A model generated the notes under the pieces. The model searched no databases and was not told the origin of the DNA. It saw nothing but the letters and a program-made list of their open reading frames with translations. From NCBI RefSeq assembly GCF_003718735.1, contig NZ_CP033460.1, positions 2,480,001 through 2,544,000 on the forward strand: a stretch of DNA of 64,000 bases. Direction: 5' to 3'. Below, piece after piece: positions 27,621 through 36,741 of this stretch (positions within the stretch are counted from its first letter, which is position 1; each line of letters opens with the position of its first letter). The translations under genes were made by a program, and so were the position numbers. This DNA comes from Staphylococcus debuckii. GTDB taxonomy: Bacteria > Bacillota > Bacilli > Staphylococcales > Staphylococcaceae.

Positions 27621-28050
27621 GAAATGCCATGTAATATTACGCTAAAGTCAGGTTTTATAAATATATAAGATTGCTAAAATTACTGTTATGAAAGTATTTA
27701 TAACAAATGAAACATTCATTTTGAACCCCAGCTATGCTGGGTGCCATCGTGATGGCATTGTTCACCCTTATCCTGTTGTCTGGGACTCCTTTTCGAGACT
27801 CCTCTAGTTGAATTCTTAGCCACATAAATGCATTTTCAATGTTCTAAAAGTTTAAATAACTCCCCTTCTTAAAACGTATATTAGGCTTCGTTTTTTATCA
27901 TTACAAATACTACTAATAAACTTCCAATAAAAAATGACCTATTGCATTAATTTATAATACATGTAGATCATTTTTCACTCACAATATTATTTTTTAAAAT
28001 TCATGTTATTTTTATATATTGTTAAGCTAGAAATATTCTGATTTAATTAA
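27621..28050. other. gene-free stretch with small hairpins
   Basis: No coding region. Several short palindromes lie at 27727-27765 (cccagctatgctggg, tgccatcgtgatggca), and gggactccttttcgagactcc at 27781-27801 echoes the oriT inverted repeat. It may be part of a second, decayed transfer or replication region. Confidence 0.4.
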
Positions 28051-28290
28051 GACTTTGATGAATTCAAAAAAGAAGGTAAGTAAATTGAAATTTTAAGCTT
28101 TATAGGCTTTACCATTTTTCTTTGGGCAAGAAATGTAGACGCATCAGGCGCCATACAAATGACTGAATTGAAATGGGTTAATATTGCTGTTATAGGAACT
28201 ACATATTTAATTTCTTTAATCATACAGCTAATATGGCTAATCATTAATTTAGTCTTTTCGAGAAAACAAAAAGTACAAGTACTGAATTAA
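28051..28290 (+). pseudogene. C-terminal fragment of a membrane protein
   Basis: An 80-codon frame reads DFDEFKKEGK, a stop, then ILSFIGFTIFLWARNV, GAIQMTELKWVNIAVIGTTY and a second hydrophobic stretch ending KQKVQVLN and a stop. Two membrane helices are evident. No start codon and one internal stop mark it as a relic. It looks like the DUF3169 type, an uncertain recollection. The matching hydrophobic frame on the other strand is a shadow. Confidence 0.5.
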
Positions 28291-28330
28291 GTAGACGGCT
28301 TGAAAGAACCTAAACAGTCCGTATTGAAAT

Positions 28331-28363
28331 AAAAGATACCCATTTTATCTGGGGTATCTTTTT
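28331..28363 (+). terminator. terminator after the membrane relic
   Basis: aaaagatacccc-type stem: aaaagataccc / ggggtatctttt, followed by T residues. Confidence 0.75.
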
Positions 28364-28557
28364 GTTTTTATATAGATTTATTTGGATTTTAAAGGGATAT
28401 TTAGAGCCAAAACAAGAGGGCTTTCTATCATTCAACATATATCGAACGAGATTTTTGGGGAATAGATTTTTATAAATTCAATTATGTTTCAAATCATTTT
28501 AAAAAGATTGTTATTTCTATATAGCATCAAGACAAGAAGAAACTCGTTTCACTCGTT

Positions 28558-28914
28558 TCAAAATCCCTCTTGATTTTTACAGAAAAAATCTTTAATTTCA
28601 TCATCTTTAATAAAATAATAAGCCATCTTTCCATCTTTCCAAAAATCAAGAACATCATTTTTATACAAAAGTCTCAAGTGATGTGATGTAGAAGCAACAC
28701 TCATATTTAATATCAAAGAAATATCACAAACACACAACTCATTTTCCTTAATCAAAGATAATATGATTTTTAACTTCTTTTCATCACATATTTTTTGAAA
28801 AATACTAAGTAGTTTTTGTGATTTATCATCTTCTAAAAATTTCAAAGCATTATTCACTTTATCTTCATGAATACAGATCACATCACAAGCATTTGCCTTG
28901 CCCATATAAACCAC
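28558..28914 (-). CDS. cadX: CadX/CadC-type ArsR-family cadmium repressor
   Basis: A 118-aa winged-helix repressor that leaves its operator when Cd(II) or Zn(II) binds. It has the metal-site motif ELCVCDIS near residue 63 and the recognition region SVASTSHHLRLLYKN, as in CadC. An N-terminal Cys (Cys9) and Cys14-like ligands are also present. It lies eight bases downstream of cadD, the order known from staphylococcal cadD-cadX operons, and should act on the palindrome at 29551-29570. Confidence 0.85.
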   Translation of the reverse strand: MVYMGKANACDVICIHEDKVNNALKFLEDDKSQKLLSIFQKICDEKKLKIILSLIKENELCVCDISLILNMSVASTSHHLRLLYKNDVLDFWKDGKMAYYFIKDDEIKDFFCKNQEGF

Positions 28915-28922
28915 ACCTTAAT

Positions 28923-29540
28923 TTAAAATATAAAATCAATTATTGTTTGAATTGTATTATTTTCAATAATAATAAATAACCCTAAACCAATATAAATAAC
29001 AGCCATTATCCAACGACTAAACTTCTCTACAATTTCTCCAACACCTGAAATATTAGCTAATTTTTGTGCTGAATATACTAAAACAAAAATCAATATTAAA
29101 AATACAAGAAGAGTAACTAATAAGTCGACAATATCTAAAGTCACAAAGTAAGGAACAAAAAGCCCAATATTATCTGCACCACAACTAGCGACTGTAACCA
29201 AAGCAACAATACCGACTAATTTTGACAACCCTTTTTCATCCAATTCTTTTTTAGCTCTTTTTTCGCCCTCACAATCGTCATAAATAGCAACTTTAATACC
29301 TAAGTAAATCGGTATTAAACCTAATAAACCCAACACCCATTTTTCCGGAACATAATTCAAAACAAAAGCTAGAAATAAACTAACTAATATTAAAATTACA
29401 GAACCTAAATATTGTCCGATATAAATATCTCGATATTCTTTTCTAGTATTTGCTCTAGCAAAAAATATTAATAGTATTACCAACAAATCTACTGCTGTAG
29501 CAATATATAAAACAGCAGCAGTAATCACAGTCGAAAACAT
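28923..29540 (-). CDS. cadD: CadD cadmium transporter
   Basis: A 205-aa integral membrane protein with about five spans (residues 8-28, 42-62, 67-85, 105-160, 178-200), matching the CadD family that lowers cytoplasmic cadmium. It has the conserved VTVASCGADNIGLFVPYF segment with its Cys. The frame opens at 29552, but that ATG overlaps the ribosome binding site; ATG 29540 follows TGAGGTGC and gives the usual family length. First gene of the cadD-cadX operon. Confidence 0.9.
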   Translation of the reverse strand: MFSTVITAAVLYIATAVDLLVILLIFFARANTRKEYRDIYIGQYLGSVILILVSLFLAFVLNYVPEKWVLGLLGLIPIYLGIKVAIYDDCEGEKRAKKELDEKGLSKLVGIVALVTVASCGADNIGLFVPYFVTLDIVDLLVTLLVFLILIFVLVYSAQKLANISGVGEIVEKFSRWIMAVIYIGLGLFIIIENNTIQTIIDFIF

Positions 29541-29550
29541 AAAGCACCTC

Positions 29551-29570
29551 ATTCAAAAATATTTTTGAAT
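29551..29570. promoter_or_regulatory. CadC/CadX operator
   Basis: Perfect 20 bp palindrome ATTCAAAAATATTTTTGAAT just upstream of the cadD start, matching the TCAAA-N-TTTGA pattern of CadC-type operators. Confidence 0.85.
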
Positions 29571-30203
29571 GTATTGTAGCTTATATTTAGCAAAAATCAT
29601 AGATGCGTGTTCTATTTTTTATTATCGTCTTGATAATCATAAAAATAAAACACTCCTTTTTAGCAAAATTTATCACAATAGTTATCGCTTTACAGGTCTA
29701 TTTTTCATCGTTATAATCCAGTTAATTCTCGCAAGGGCGCACTTATGCGTTCTAAAAGAACGCGTGTAAAAACCATAATCGACCTTCGTCGATTTTTTTA
29801 ATCTTAGTTTTAAGTAATCGGCGTTGTGGCGCAGATACAAAAATTAATACTACATCAAAATTTAACTAAGATTTAAGCTACTAGTTTTTTGCTAGTAGCT
29901 TTTTTATTTTTAAAATTTTAAATACCTTTATTTTGAATTTTAAGGGGGCATTTTAAAGATTTAGGGGTAATTCATATAGTTTTTATGCCTAAAAACTTAT
30001 ATAAGCTCTTAAAACGCAAATATGAGCCGAATAAATATATACTATTTCCAAAAGCAAAAATTTGAGCAAAACCAGTGTCGCTTTTTAAGACACTGCCCAG
30101 TTACATGCAAATTTAAAAATTGCCATAAAAACTGGTCAACCATGCCGGTTGAACGTTATAGTTCCCGCAGGGGCAAAAATATAAAAAAACGTTAGCTTAA
30201 AAG
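29571..30203. other. non-coding plasmid DNA
   Basis: A 630 bp stretch without a convincing gene. It holds a terminator-like stem at 29875-29901 (aagctactag / ctagtagctt with T6), a second gttgtggcgcag tract at 29823-29833 like the oriT core, and a hairpin near 30073-30095 (agtgtcgctttttaagacact). A 66-codon frame on the plus strand at 29569 looks like chance. Confidence 0.5.
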
Positions 30204-30428
30204 CTAGCGTTTCAAATCTTTTAAGTAATCATTTTGTTTTTCAAAATGCCAAATTGCCGTAATTGAATGTGCTTTTTCTTCTTCGTCTGTTGTTTTATCT
30301 TCGTCACTTGTATTAATCAAATTGCCATCTTCGACATCATCTAAATTTAAAATCTTATGTTTTTGTTTAAGCAATCCACCATAACTCAACATACGTTTTC
30401 GGTATAAACCTTTTTCCAAATCGTTCAC
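30204..30428 (-). CDS. small plasmid protein downstream of repA
   Basis: Up to 74 aa from GTG 30428 (or 62 aa from an internal ATG at 30392), highly charged, with an acidic centre (INTSDEDKTTDEEEKAHS) and no membrane segment or known motif. The frame is open backwards to the repA stop region, so it could be translationally coupled to repA or be the remains of a longer protein. Similar small proteins accompany RepA_N replicons in staphylococci, to my recollection. Function unknown. Confidence 0.5.
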   Translation of the reverse strand: MNDLEKGLYRKRMLSYGGLLKQKHKILNLDDVEDGNLINTSDEDKTTDEEEKAHSITAIWHFEKQNDYLKDLKR

Positions 30429-30522
30429 GATTTTTTGATTTCTTTCGTCATCATCAGTTAAAAAATCAGATGACTTAACCGAATATTTAGAGGTTTCTTT
30501 GATTGCTATAAGATTATCTAAA

Positions 30523-31448
30523 TTATTGGTTAAAGATATTATGTTGTTTCATGTTTTGACGACGCATATTAAGTGCGTGTATTTCTTCAAGTTCAGCTTT
30601 AATCGATTGCATTAAATATCCTTGCATAGCTTCAACGGTTTCATTCTTTTGTAGCAGCATCGCTTTAAATCGTTTTAATACACTCACAAGTTCGAACTCC
30701 ACGTCTTCTAAACGGTAATATGTATTATGCGCATTATTAAATGATTTTTTTCCTTTAAGTAAAACACTTTTAATAATACGAATTTCTCTAATTTCAAAAT
30801 TACTTAAGTAATCTTTGATTTGTTGTGGCAATTCTTCAAGCACTTGGAATTTTAAGGCATCATTATTAAATTCAGTTTGTTGATGATTTGTATGATTCGA
30901 ATGAGAGTTTTCAGAAATATTGTTAGGTGTATCATTCAAATCATTCGTATCATTGTTCTCAGTCTCTATATAATCAGTATTACTTAAGTCAGTATCATTA
31001 GGGTCTAAGTTTTGGGATTCTGGAGTCCCATTATTTGGGAGTCCTTGATATCACTCGATTCGTCATCGTTCGAAGTACTATTTTGTATTTCTTTTTCAAT
31101 AGTTATATTCGTTTCTATTTCATGAAGATATAGTTTGTTCGGTCGATTAAACCCGGTTTTAACTTGTTCCAGTAAACCAACCTCTTGTAACTCTTTTTTT
31201 ATTTTAGTTATTGTATTTTTACTTTTATCTAACACTTCTTGAAGATTTTCATTAGTAAAAATAAAGTATATATCTCCATTTTGATCTATCCAATTATTTT
31301 TAATAGATAAACTAACTCTATCATTAAGAATTGCATAGGTAACTTTAGCACTATCACTTAGCTTTTTATATTTTTCGTTGATAAATAAAACTTTATGTAG
31401 CATATAGAAATTTTGATTGGCTTGATTTTTTATATTTTTTCTAGGCAT
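30523..31448 (-). pseudogene. repA: RepA_N replication initiator, frameshifted
   Basis: A theta-replication initiator of pSK1/pSK41-type plasmids. The N-terminal winged-helix RepA_N domain (NFYMLHKVLFINEKYKKLSD onwards, 31005-31448) ends early with NPKT and a stop. The C-terminal part is in another frame: TPESQNLDPNDTDLSN... continuing through 30939 to HNIFNQ at 30523. One extra A in tcccaaataatggg at about 31035 would restore a protein of about 308 aa. The initiator is thus split, in line with a plasmid now carried by the chromosome, unless the missing base is a sequence error. Confidence 0.88.
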
Positions 31449-31521
31449 AATAAAAACCCCTTTCCTATTAAAGTTTTGGATAGAGGTAATAAAACATTAC
31501 AAGAACACATAAATTTTCTGC

Positions 31522-31632
31522 TTGCACTTTGATGATATAGTTGTATATAATACAGATATCAAAAGATTTATAAACGTGCTGCAACGTTTTATCACCAAAC
31601 CCCGACTATTACCAGTAGTTGGGGTTTTGTCA
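31522..31632 (+). ncRNA. antisense RNA controlling repA
   Basis: Promoter TTGCAC (31522) - 18 bases - TATAAT (31546) and a terminator stem aaccccgacta...tagttggggtt (about 31599-31625) define an RNA of some 70 bases opposite the repA leader. RepA_N plasmids use such an RNAI for copy control. Confidence 0.7.
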
Positions 31633-31664
31633 TGTTAAGGTTATTATATCACTTTGAACAATCT

Positions 31665-31860
31665 TATAAAAGGGAAAATGCAGGCTTATCAAAGGTTCAT
31701 AAAGGGTTTATAAACCTTTGATAAAAACCATCAACCCTTTATGAACCTTTGATGAAACGATTGACGGGAATCGTTTTTTAATATTGTAATTACTTTATTA
31801 ACAAGCTTTATGAGTTTATACTGTTTTATAAAGGGTTGATAAACATTTTATAAAAGGGTT
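31665..31860. repeat. par centromere-like repeats
   Basis: Many direct and inverted copies of (t)aaagggttgat / atcaacccttt and aaaggttcataaa / tttatgaaccttt lie between repA and par, the place of the binding region for pSK1-type Par. Confidence 0.7.
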
Positions 31861-31866
31861 GATGAT

Positions 31867-32601
31867 ATGAGAAGCGTGAAAGCTTTGAGTGAAGAATTAG
31901 AAGTTAGTAAGCAAACAATTTTTAATAATATTAAAAGATTGAATATAGAAACAATAAAACAGGAAAACACTTCGTTTATTAAAGAAGATAGCGACATAGA
32001 AAAAATAGTTCAAAGAGTAAATAAAAATAAGAAGAAATATGGATTTGAAAATGTTGCTGAAAGTAAACAAAAAAAAGACCCAGATAATATTGACGTTGAA
32101 TCTAAAACTGATGCTCAAATAGTGGAGATTCTTAAAAACCAGATTGATACTTTGAATAATCAAATTGAAAAGCAAGAAAGTCGTCATGAAACAACAATTG
32201 AATTTTACAGAAAAGAGTTGCAAGAAAGGTCGAAATTGCTTGAAAATCAACAAGTATTAGCATTAGAAAGTAATAAAAAGATTAAAAAATTAGAAGATCA
32301 ATTAGAGGAAGAAAGACGACTTAATTATTCTTTTGATACGTCTGTTAATGAGAGACAAAATGTTAATGTACAAGAAGCAACATTTACTGGAGAGTCTAAA
32401 TATACTGATCAACAACAAGAATGGGAACAGCCTACAGAGGTGCAGCATAAAGATATACCTGAAGAGAAAGAGAATGAAAGCCTCAATGAAGAACCATCCA
32501 CAATAGACGATAAACAATTCGAAGAAATAGATAATGAATACGAAGATAAGGAAGAAAAACCAACTAAAAAAGGTTTCTGGAGTCGGTTGTTTGGTAATTA
32601 A
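31867..32601 (+). CDS. par: pSK1-type single-protein partition factor Par
   Basis: A 244-aa plasmid segregation protein. An N-terminal helix-turn-helix (VKALSEELEVSKQTIFNNIKR, residues 3-23, split in two overlapping motifs) is followed by a long coiled coil (about 80-160, DTLNNQIEKQESRHETTIEF) and a charged tail ending FWSRLFGN. This matches Par of pSK1 (DUF536 family), which stabilises plasmids without a ParA ATPase. It is divergent from repA across the repeats at 31665-31860 and followed by a terminator at 32608-32646. Confidence 0.85.
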   Translation: MRSVKALSEELEVSKQTIFNNIKRLNIETIKQENTSFIKEDSDIEKIVQRVNKNKKKYGFENVAESKQKKDPDNIDVESKTDAQIVEILKNQIDTLNNQIEKQESRHETTIEFYRKELQERSKLLENQQVLALESNKKIKKLEDQLEEERRLNYSFDTSVNERQNVNVQEATFTGESKYTDQQQEWEQPTEVQHKDIPEEKENESLNEEPSTIDDKQFEEIDNEYEDKEEKPTKKGFWSRLFGN

Positions 32602-32607
32602 CACAAT

Positions 32608-32646
32608 AAAAAGCGCTACAAGCTCATGAACTTGTAGTGCTTTTTT
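32608..32646 (+). terminator. terminator of par
   Basis: aaaaagcgctacaag / cttgtagtgctttttt stem-loop. Confidence 0.8.
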
Positions 32647-32713
32647 ATGCTAGAACTTCTGATAATCAGCGATTATGTTAATAAATGCAAAATCAAACAG
32701 AACTTTTTTAATG

Positions 32714-32848
32714 TTAGCAACAATTTTTATTACCATTTTCTTTTTTCTCATTATTTTCGTCTTTTTTGTCTGTTTTCTCTTCAATTTCAACTGAACAACA
32801 TGACTGTTCTTGAGGTTTTAATTTTTTTAATGCGTCTTTGATACCCAT
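32714..32848 (-). CDS. Cys-rich micropeptide, first copy
   Basis: A 44-aa peptide MGIKDALKKLKPQEQSCCS..., with a Lys/Glu/Asp middle and a final NCC. It is preceded by AAGGAGGTGAAGTAA, 13 bases after the stop of the ArsP-like permease and clearly part of that operon. It is the counterpart of 18418-18546. The two CC pairs are the only conserved feature besides the N-terminus, so a metal- or arsenic-binding or permease-accessory role is a fair inference. Confidence 0.78.
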   Translation of the reverse strand: MGIKDALKKLKPQEQSCCSVEIEEKTDKKDENNEKKENGNKNCC

Positions 32849-32861
32849 TTACTTCACCTCC

Positions 32862-33746
32862 TTAAATGATTAAGTTAACAATTAGACCAGTAGCAATAGC
32901 TACGACTAAAATTGCTATAACAAAAGATATTACAAATTTCTTTTTAAATAATTTAGATAACAATACAACTTCAGGAATACTTGCTCCTGCGCCACCTATA
33001 ATTAATGCTACGACTGTTCCCAGTGACATACCTTTAGATACTAAAGCTTCAGCTATAGGAAGCATTGTTTCTGGTCTAATATACATAGGTATACCAATAA
33101 CAGAAGCAATAATAACAGAGATAATACTATCGCCACTCGCATATTGTGTTATAAAGCTTTCTGGAATAAATCCATAAATAAATGCACCGATAAATACACC
33201 AATAATTAAATAAGGTAACATTGGATATAGGAAAGCCCAAGCATCATTTAGCGCTTGCTTAACACGAGATCCTGATTTATTAGTGAAAAATCCATCACCT
33301 TTGACATTAACGCCTTTATAACTCTCTGCTAAATTCACTTTTGAAAAAACAAGGCCAGTTAAAATGCTGAATATCGCTAATACAACAAAATAAACAACAG
33401 CAACTTTCCAACCTAATAGAAGCCAAAGCATAAATATCATGAGTGGATTCATGAGTGGGGAAGCGATTAAGAAACTCATAGCTGGACCAAATGGAACTTT
33501 TGAGTTTAATAATCCGGCAAGAATAGGAATTGTTGAACAAGAGCAAAATGGTGTAATAGCACCAAAAATCATTCCCAAAATATAATTAATAACTTGATTA
33601 GGTTTACTTAAAAAGTGTTTTATTTTCTCTTCTGAAACTATTTGCTGGATTATACTTACAATAAAACTCACTACTATGAATAGTACTAATAATTCAAAAA
33701 ATAGCATTAAAAACGTCTTTATGAATTCTATACTTGAATCTAACAT
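32862..33746 (-). CDS. ArsP/YraQ-family permease
   Basis: A 294-aa membrane protein with about eight to ten spans in two related halves. It has the signature PFCSCSTIPI near residue 62 and GIPMYIRPETMLPIAEAL in the second half. The family (formerly DUF318) includes ArsP, which exports trivalent organoarsenicals, and SO_0444-like metal transporters. It lies downstream of an ArsR repressor with an operator between them and is followed by the Cys-rich micropeptide. Arsenic or metal export is therefore likely, the exact substrate unknown. A 3' fragment of a second copy lies at 18312. Confidence 0.85.
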   Translation of the reverse strand: MLDSSIEFIKTFLMLFFELLVLFIVVSFIVSIIQQIVSEEKIKHFLSKPNQVINYILGMIFGAITPFCSCSTIPILAGLLNSKVPFGPAMSFLIASPLMNPLMIFMLWLLLGWKVAVVYFVVLAIFSILTGLVFSKVNLAESYKGVNVKGDGFFTNKSGSRVKQALNDAWAFLYPMLPYLIIGVFIGAFIYGFIPESFITQYASGDSIISVIIASVIGIPMYIRPETMLPIAEALVSKGMSLGTVVALIIGGAGASIPEVVLLSKLFKKKFVISFVIAILVVAIATGLIVNLII

Positions 33747-33770
33747 TAATATAAGTCCTCCAAATTTATT

Positions 33771-33812
33771 TAATCAACTTTTTTTGATATATAAATTAAA
33801 AAAAGTTGATTA
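33771..33812. promoter_or_regulatory. ArsR-type operator / inverted repeat before the permease
   Basis: 15 bp arms taatcaacttttttt / aaaaaaagttgatta, with an inner ATCAActttttTTGAT core identical in plan to the operator at 34443-34470. Confidence 0.7.
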
Positions 33813-33836
33813 ATATGATGTATAAGAAGATAAATC

Positions 33837-34157
33837 CTATAATATTTTACAGCAAGTATCTTCAGTTAATACAACTTGAATTTGTGCTTCATTGATTTTG
33901 TAGTAGTTCCAAGTACCATATTTTTCAGGTATTAAAATCTGTGCACTTACTAATTTTTTTAAATGATAAGAAATTTTAGATTGTTTTAAATCTAATAACG
34001 CTTCTAAATCACACACACATAATGATTTATTAGAACTCTGGCTAATTTGATTTAGTATTTTCAATCTGTTTTTGTCGGCAAGTGCATTAAACATGTTTTC
34101 ATAAAAATCTAATTGTTGATCTTCATTCATATCAGTTTTTGCTTTAATAACTTCCAT
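33837..34157 (-). CDS. ArsR-family metalloregulator (permease operon)
   Basis: A 106-aa winged-helix repressor. The metal-site motif LCVCDLEALLD lies near residue 46, the recognition helix at LKQSKISYHLKKLVSAQ, and there is a C-terminal CCKIL with an extra Cys pair that could add ligands. It should respond to arsenite or related compounds and control the operon 34401-32714 through the TCAA-N6-TTGA operators on either side. It is different from the arsR at 38402, so two arsenic-type switches coexist. Confidence 0.85.
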   Translation of the reverse strand: MEVIKAKTDMNEDQQLDFYENMFNALADKNRLKILNQISQSSNKSLCVCDLEALLDLKQSKISYHLKKLVSAQILIPEKYGTWNYYKINEAQIQVVLTEDTCCKIL

Positions 34158-34206
34158 AAAAAGAACACCTCTTTTTTATAATATTTGATTAGAGTTTATA
34201 TTATCT

Positions 34207-34401
34207 TTATTTCAATTCTTGTATTGCTTGTTTGTAGTTATTTTCTGTTGATTCACCATACTGATGAATATTACCTTTAAAGAACTCCTTCTCCATATAT
34301 ATTGTAGCTTCTTTTAAAGTGACTTCTCTTGATACCATAACAAGATTTAAATAACTTACAAAGTAACCAACAGTTAAAGTACTTGCATGGTTTACTCGCA
34401 A
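34207..34401 (-). CDS. small protein at the head of the ArsR-permease operon
   Basis: A 64-aa protein I do not recognise (MRVNHASTLTVGYFVSYLNL..., ending KQAIQELK). Start is TTG 34401, seven bases after GGAGGTG, a strong site. It has a mildly hydrophobic N-terminal third and a charged C-terminus, no cysteines. It is the first gene behind the operator at 34443-34470 and 49 bases before the ArsR gene, so it is probably co-induced. Function unknown. Confidence 0.55.
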   Translation of the reverse strand: MRVNHASTLTVGYFVSYLNLVMVSREVTLKEATIYMEKEFFKGNIHQYGESTENNYKQAIQELK

Positions 34402-34442
34402 TCAGGCACACCTCCTTATTGTCTAAATAATTTTATTCCATT

Positions 34443-34470
34443 TAATATATCAACTTTTTTTGATATATTA
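34443..34470. promoter_or_regulatory. ArsR-type operator
   Basis: 11 bp perfect arms taatatatcaa / ttgatatatta with a 6-base centre, placed upstream of the 34401 start. The shared core with 33771-33812 points to one repressor. The 215 bp to 34686 carry no other gene. Confidence 0.75.
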
Positions 34471-34623
34471 AATATAAATCAATATATACATTATTGCAAG
34501 ATTAAAAAACTATAATTTCACATAAACTTAGACATGCTCCACAGCAATAGTAAAAATATTTTCTTCCTAACTATATTATTAGAAACTCAAATTAAGTTAA
34601 ATTTTAAAAATCCAAATCAATAC

Positions 34624-34655
34624 ATAGATGCTAATCTATATAGATGCTAATCTAT
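34624..34655. promoter_or_regulatory. tandem duplicated operator before arsD
   Basis: The 16-base palindrome atagatgctaatctat occurs twice with no spacer, 30 bases before the arsD start. It is the likely binding site of the ArsR at 38402 or of ArsD. Confidence 0.7.
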
Positions 34656-34685
34656 GGTAGTAAAATAATTAATGAGGTGAGTATA

Positions 34686-35033
34686 ATGTTAAATATTGAA
34701 ATATACGAAGAAGCTATGTGCTGTTCTACTGGCGTATGTGGTCCAGAACCGGATGAAACACTAATAAAGACGAACCAAATCAATGAATATTTAAAACAAA
34801 ATCAAATAGAAGTTCAACGTTATAATATGAGTAATAATCCGAATGAATTTATTAAAAATAAAGAAGCTATTCGTTTAATTCAAGAAAAAGGTAATGAAGT
34901 TTTACCAATCACTTTTATAGAAGGCAATATAGCTAAAACGGGTACTTATATTACCCAAGAAGAAGCCGATGAAATTATTACGGTTAATCAGATGAGAAAT
35001 GGAGGATGCTGTGATGGAGATGGATGCTGTTAA
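34686..35033 (+). CDS. arsD: arsenite metallochaperone ArsD
   Basis: A 115-aa thioredoxin-like chaperone that hands As(III) to ArsA. The metal site shows as AMCCSTGVCGPE (Cys11, Cys12, Cys17) and there are two further Cys pairs at the end (GGCCDGDGCC). I start at ATG 34686 after GAGGTGAG, not at the open frame's upstream ATG. It overlaps arsA by 20 bases. First gene of arsDA-cdr-arsRBC. Confidence 0.93.
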   Translation: MLNIEIYEEAMCCSTGVCGPEPDETLIKTNQINEYLKQNQIEVQRYNMSNNPNEFIKNKEAIRLIQEKGNEVLPITFIEGNIAKTGTYITQEEADEIITVNQMRNGGCCDGDGCC

Positions 35034-36741
35034 ATACTTAAATAAATTGAATTTAAATAATGTTGAGTTAACAAAATATTTGTTTTTTACTGGTAAAGGT
35101 GGCGTAGGCAAAACGACGATATCAAGTTCTATTGCTTTAAACTTAGCAGAGAATGGAAAGAAAGTAGCTTTAGTAAGTACTGATCCAGCTAGTAATTTAC
35201 AAGATGTATTTCAAATGGAATTATCTAATAAATTAACTAAATATCAACCTATACCTAATCTCTCTATAGCCAATTTTGACCCGATTGTTGCTGCAGACGA
35301 TTATAAAGCACAATCCATAGAACCTTATGAGGGTATTCTACCAGAAGATGTGCTTTCTGAGATGAAAGAACAGTTAAGTGGTTCATGTACAGTTGAAGTA
35401 GCAGCATTTAATGAATTTACAAATTTTTTATCCGATAAAACTTTAGAACAGGAATTTGATTTCATTATATTTGATACAGCTCCTACAGGTCACACCTTGA
35501 GAATGCTTGAATTACCTTCTGCATGGACAGATTATTTAAATACAACGAGTAATGACGCTTCTTGCCTAGGGCAATTATCAGGATTGGATGAAAATAGAGA
35601 TAAGTATAACTTAGCATTGGAAAAATTACGCAATCCAAAAGATACGACAATGATGTTAATTGCGAGACCTACTCACTCTTCTATATATGAAATTCAAAGA
35701 GCGCAACAAGAATTACAACAACTGTCAATTTCTAAATTCAAAGTAATCATTAACAACTATATAGAAGAAAGTCACGGTTTAATTTCAAGTCAGATGAAAT
35801 CAGAACAAGATAAAAACATTAATCATTTTACTGAATGGTTAAATAACAATCATGCTTATTACGTTCCATATAAAAAGCAGAAAGAAGAAGGTATAGAAAG
35901 TTTAACTAATCTATTAAATGATGATAACTTAATTGAAAATGATGACTTTATTGTTGAAGATCATCCGCAATTCAATAAATTAATAGATGAAATTGAAAAT
36001 AGTAAAGTTCAATATTTATTTACAATGGGAAAAGGTGGCGTTGGTAAAACGACAGTAGCAACGCAATTAGCTACAGCATTATCTAATAAAGGATATCGTG
36101 TTCTTTTAGCAACTACTGACCCTACTAAAGAAATTAATGTTGAAACCACAAGTAATTTAAATACTGCTTATATTGATGAAGAACAAGCATTAGAAAAATA
36201 TAAAAAAGAAGTACTAGCCACAGTGAATGATGATACACCACAAGACGATATTGATTATATTATGGAAGATTTAAAATCACCTTGTACAGAAGAAATAGCA
36301 TTTTTCAAAGCTTTTAGTGACATTATGGAGAATCAAGAAGACATGGATTACGTAATTGTAGATACAGCTCCTACAGGCCATACCTTGCTGTTACTTGATT
36401 CTAGTGAAAATCATCATAAAGAACTAAAGAAAAAATCAACTCAAACTACCAGTAATGTTGAAACATTATTACCCAAAATTCAAAATAAAAATTTAACACA
36501 GATGATAATCGTAACACTAGCAGAAAAAACACCTTATTTAGAATCTAAACGTTTAGTAGAAGATTTAAATAGAGCTAATATAGGCCATAATTGGTGGGTT
36601 GTTAATCAATCGTTAGTTACGCTAAATCAACGTGATGACCTTTTTAGTAACAAAAAAGAAGATGAATCAATTTGGATAAACAAGATTAAAAATGAAAGTC
36701 TTGATAATTATTTTGTCATACCTTATGGAGGGTTATCATAA
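35014..36741 (+). CDS. arsA: arsenite efflux ATPase ArsA
   Basis: A 575-aa duplicated ATPase that energises ArsB for As(III)/Sb(III) export. Both halves have the P-loop GKGGVGKTT (near residues 26 and 336) and the DTAPTGHTL signature (near 152 and 450). Cysteines that match the metalloid site lie in GSCTVEV, DASCLGQ and SPCTEEI. I choose ATG 35014, eight bases after GGAGG; another ATG at 34999 sits before that site. It overlaps arsD and abuts the next gene by one base. Confidence 0.94.
   Translation: MEMDAVKYLNKLNLNNVELTKYLFFTGKGGVGKTTISSSIALNLAENGKKVALVSTDPASNLQDVFQMELSNKLTKYQPIPNLSIANFDPIVAADDYKAQSIEPYEGILPEDVLSEMKEQLSGSCTVEVAAFNEFTNFLSDKTLEQEFDFIIFDTAPTGHTLRMLELPSAWTDYLNTTSNDASCLGQLSGLDENRDKYNLALEKLRNPKDTTMMLIARPTHSSIYEIQRAQQELQQLSISKFKVIINNYIEESHGLISSQMKSEQDKNINHFTEWLNNNHAYYVPYKKQKEEGIESLTNLLNDDNLIENDDFIVEDHPQFNKLIDEIENSKVQYLFTMGKGGVGKTTVATQLATALSNKGYRVLLATTDPTKEINVETTSNLNTAYIDEEQALEKYKKEVLATVNDDTPQDDIDYIMEDLKSPCTEEIAFFKAFSDIMENQEDMDYVIVDTAPTGHTLLLLDSSENHHKELKKKSTQTTSNVETLLPKIQNKNLTQMIIVTLAEKTPYLESKRLVEDLNRANIGHNWWVVNQSLVTLNQRDDLFSNKKEDESIWINKIKNESLDNYFVIPYGGLS

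Noticed and set aside
28047..28244. Minus-strand 65-codon frame
   Set aside because: The plus-strand relic has coherent membrane-protein sequence and a matching terminator; the minus frame has neither.
31665..31860. CRISPR or iteron origin
   Set aside because: Repeats are irregular in spacing and orientation and lie directly before par, which better fits a Par centromere.
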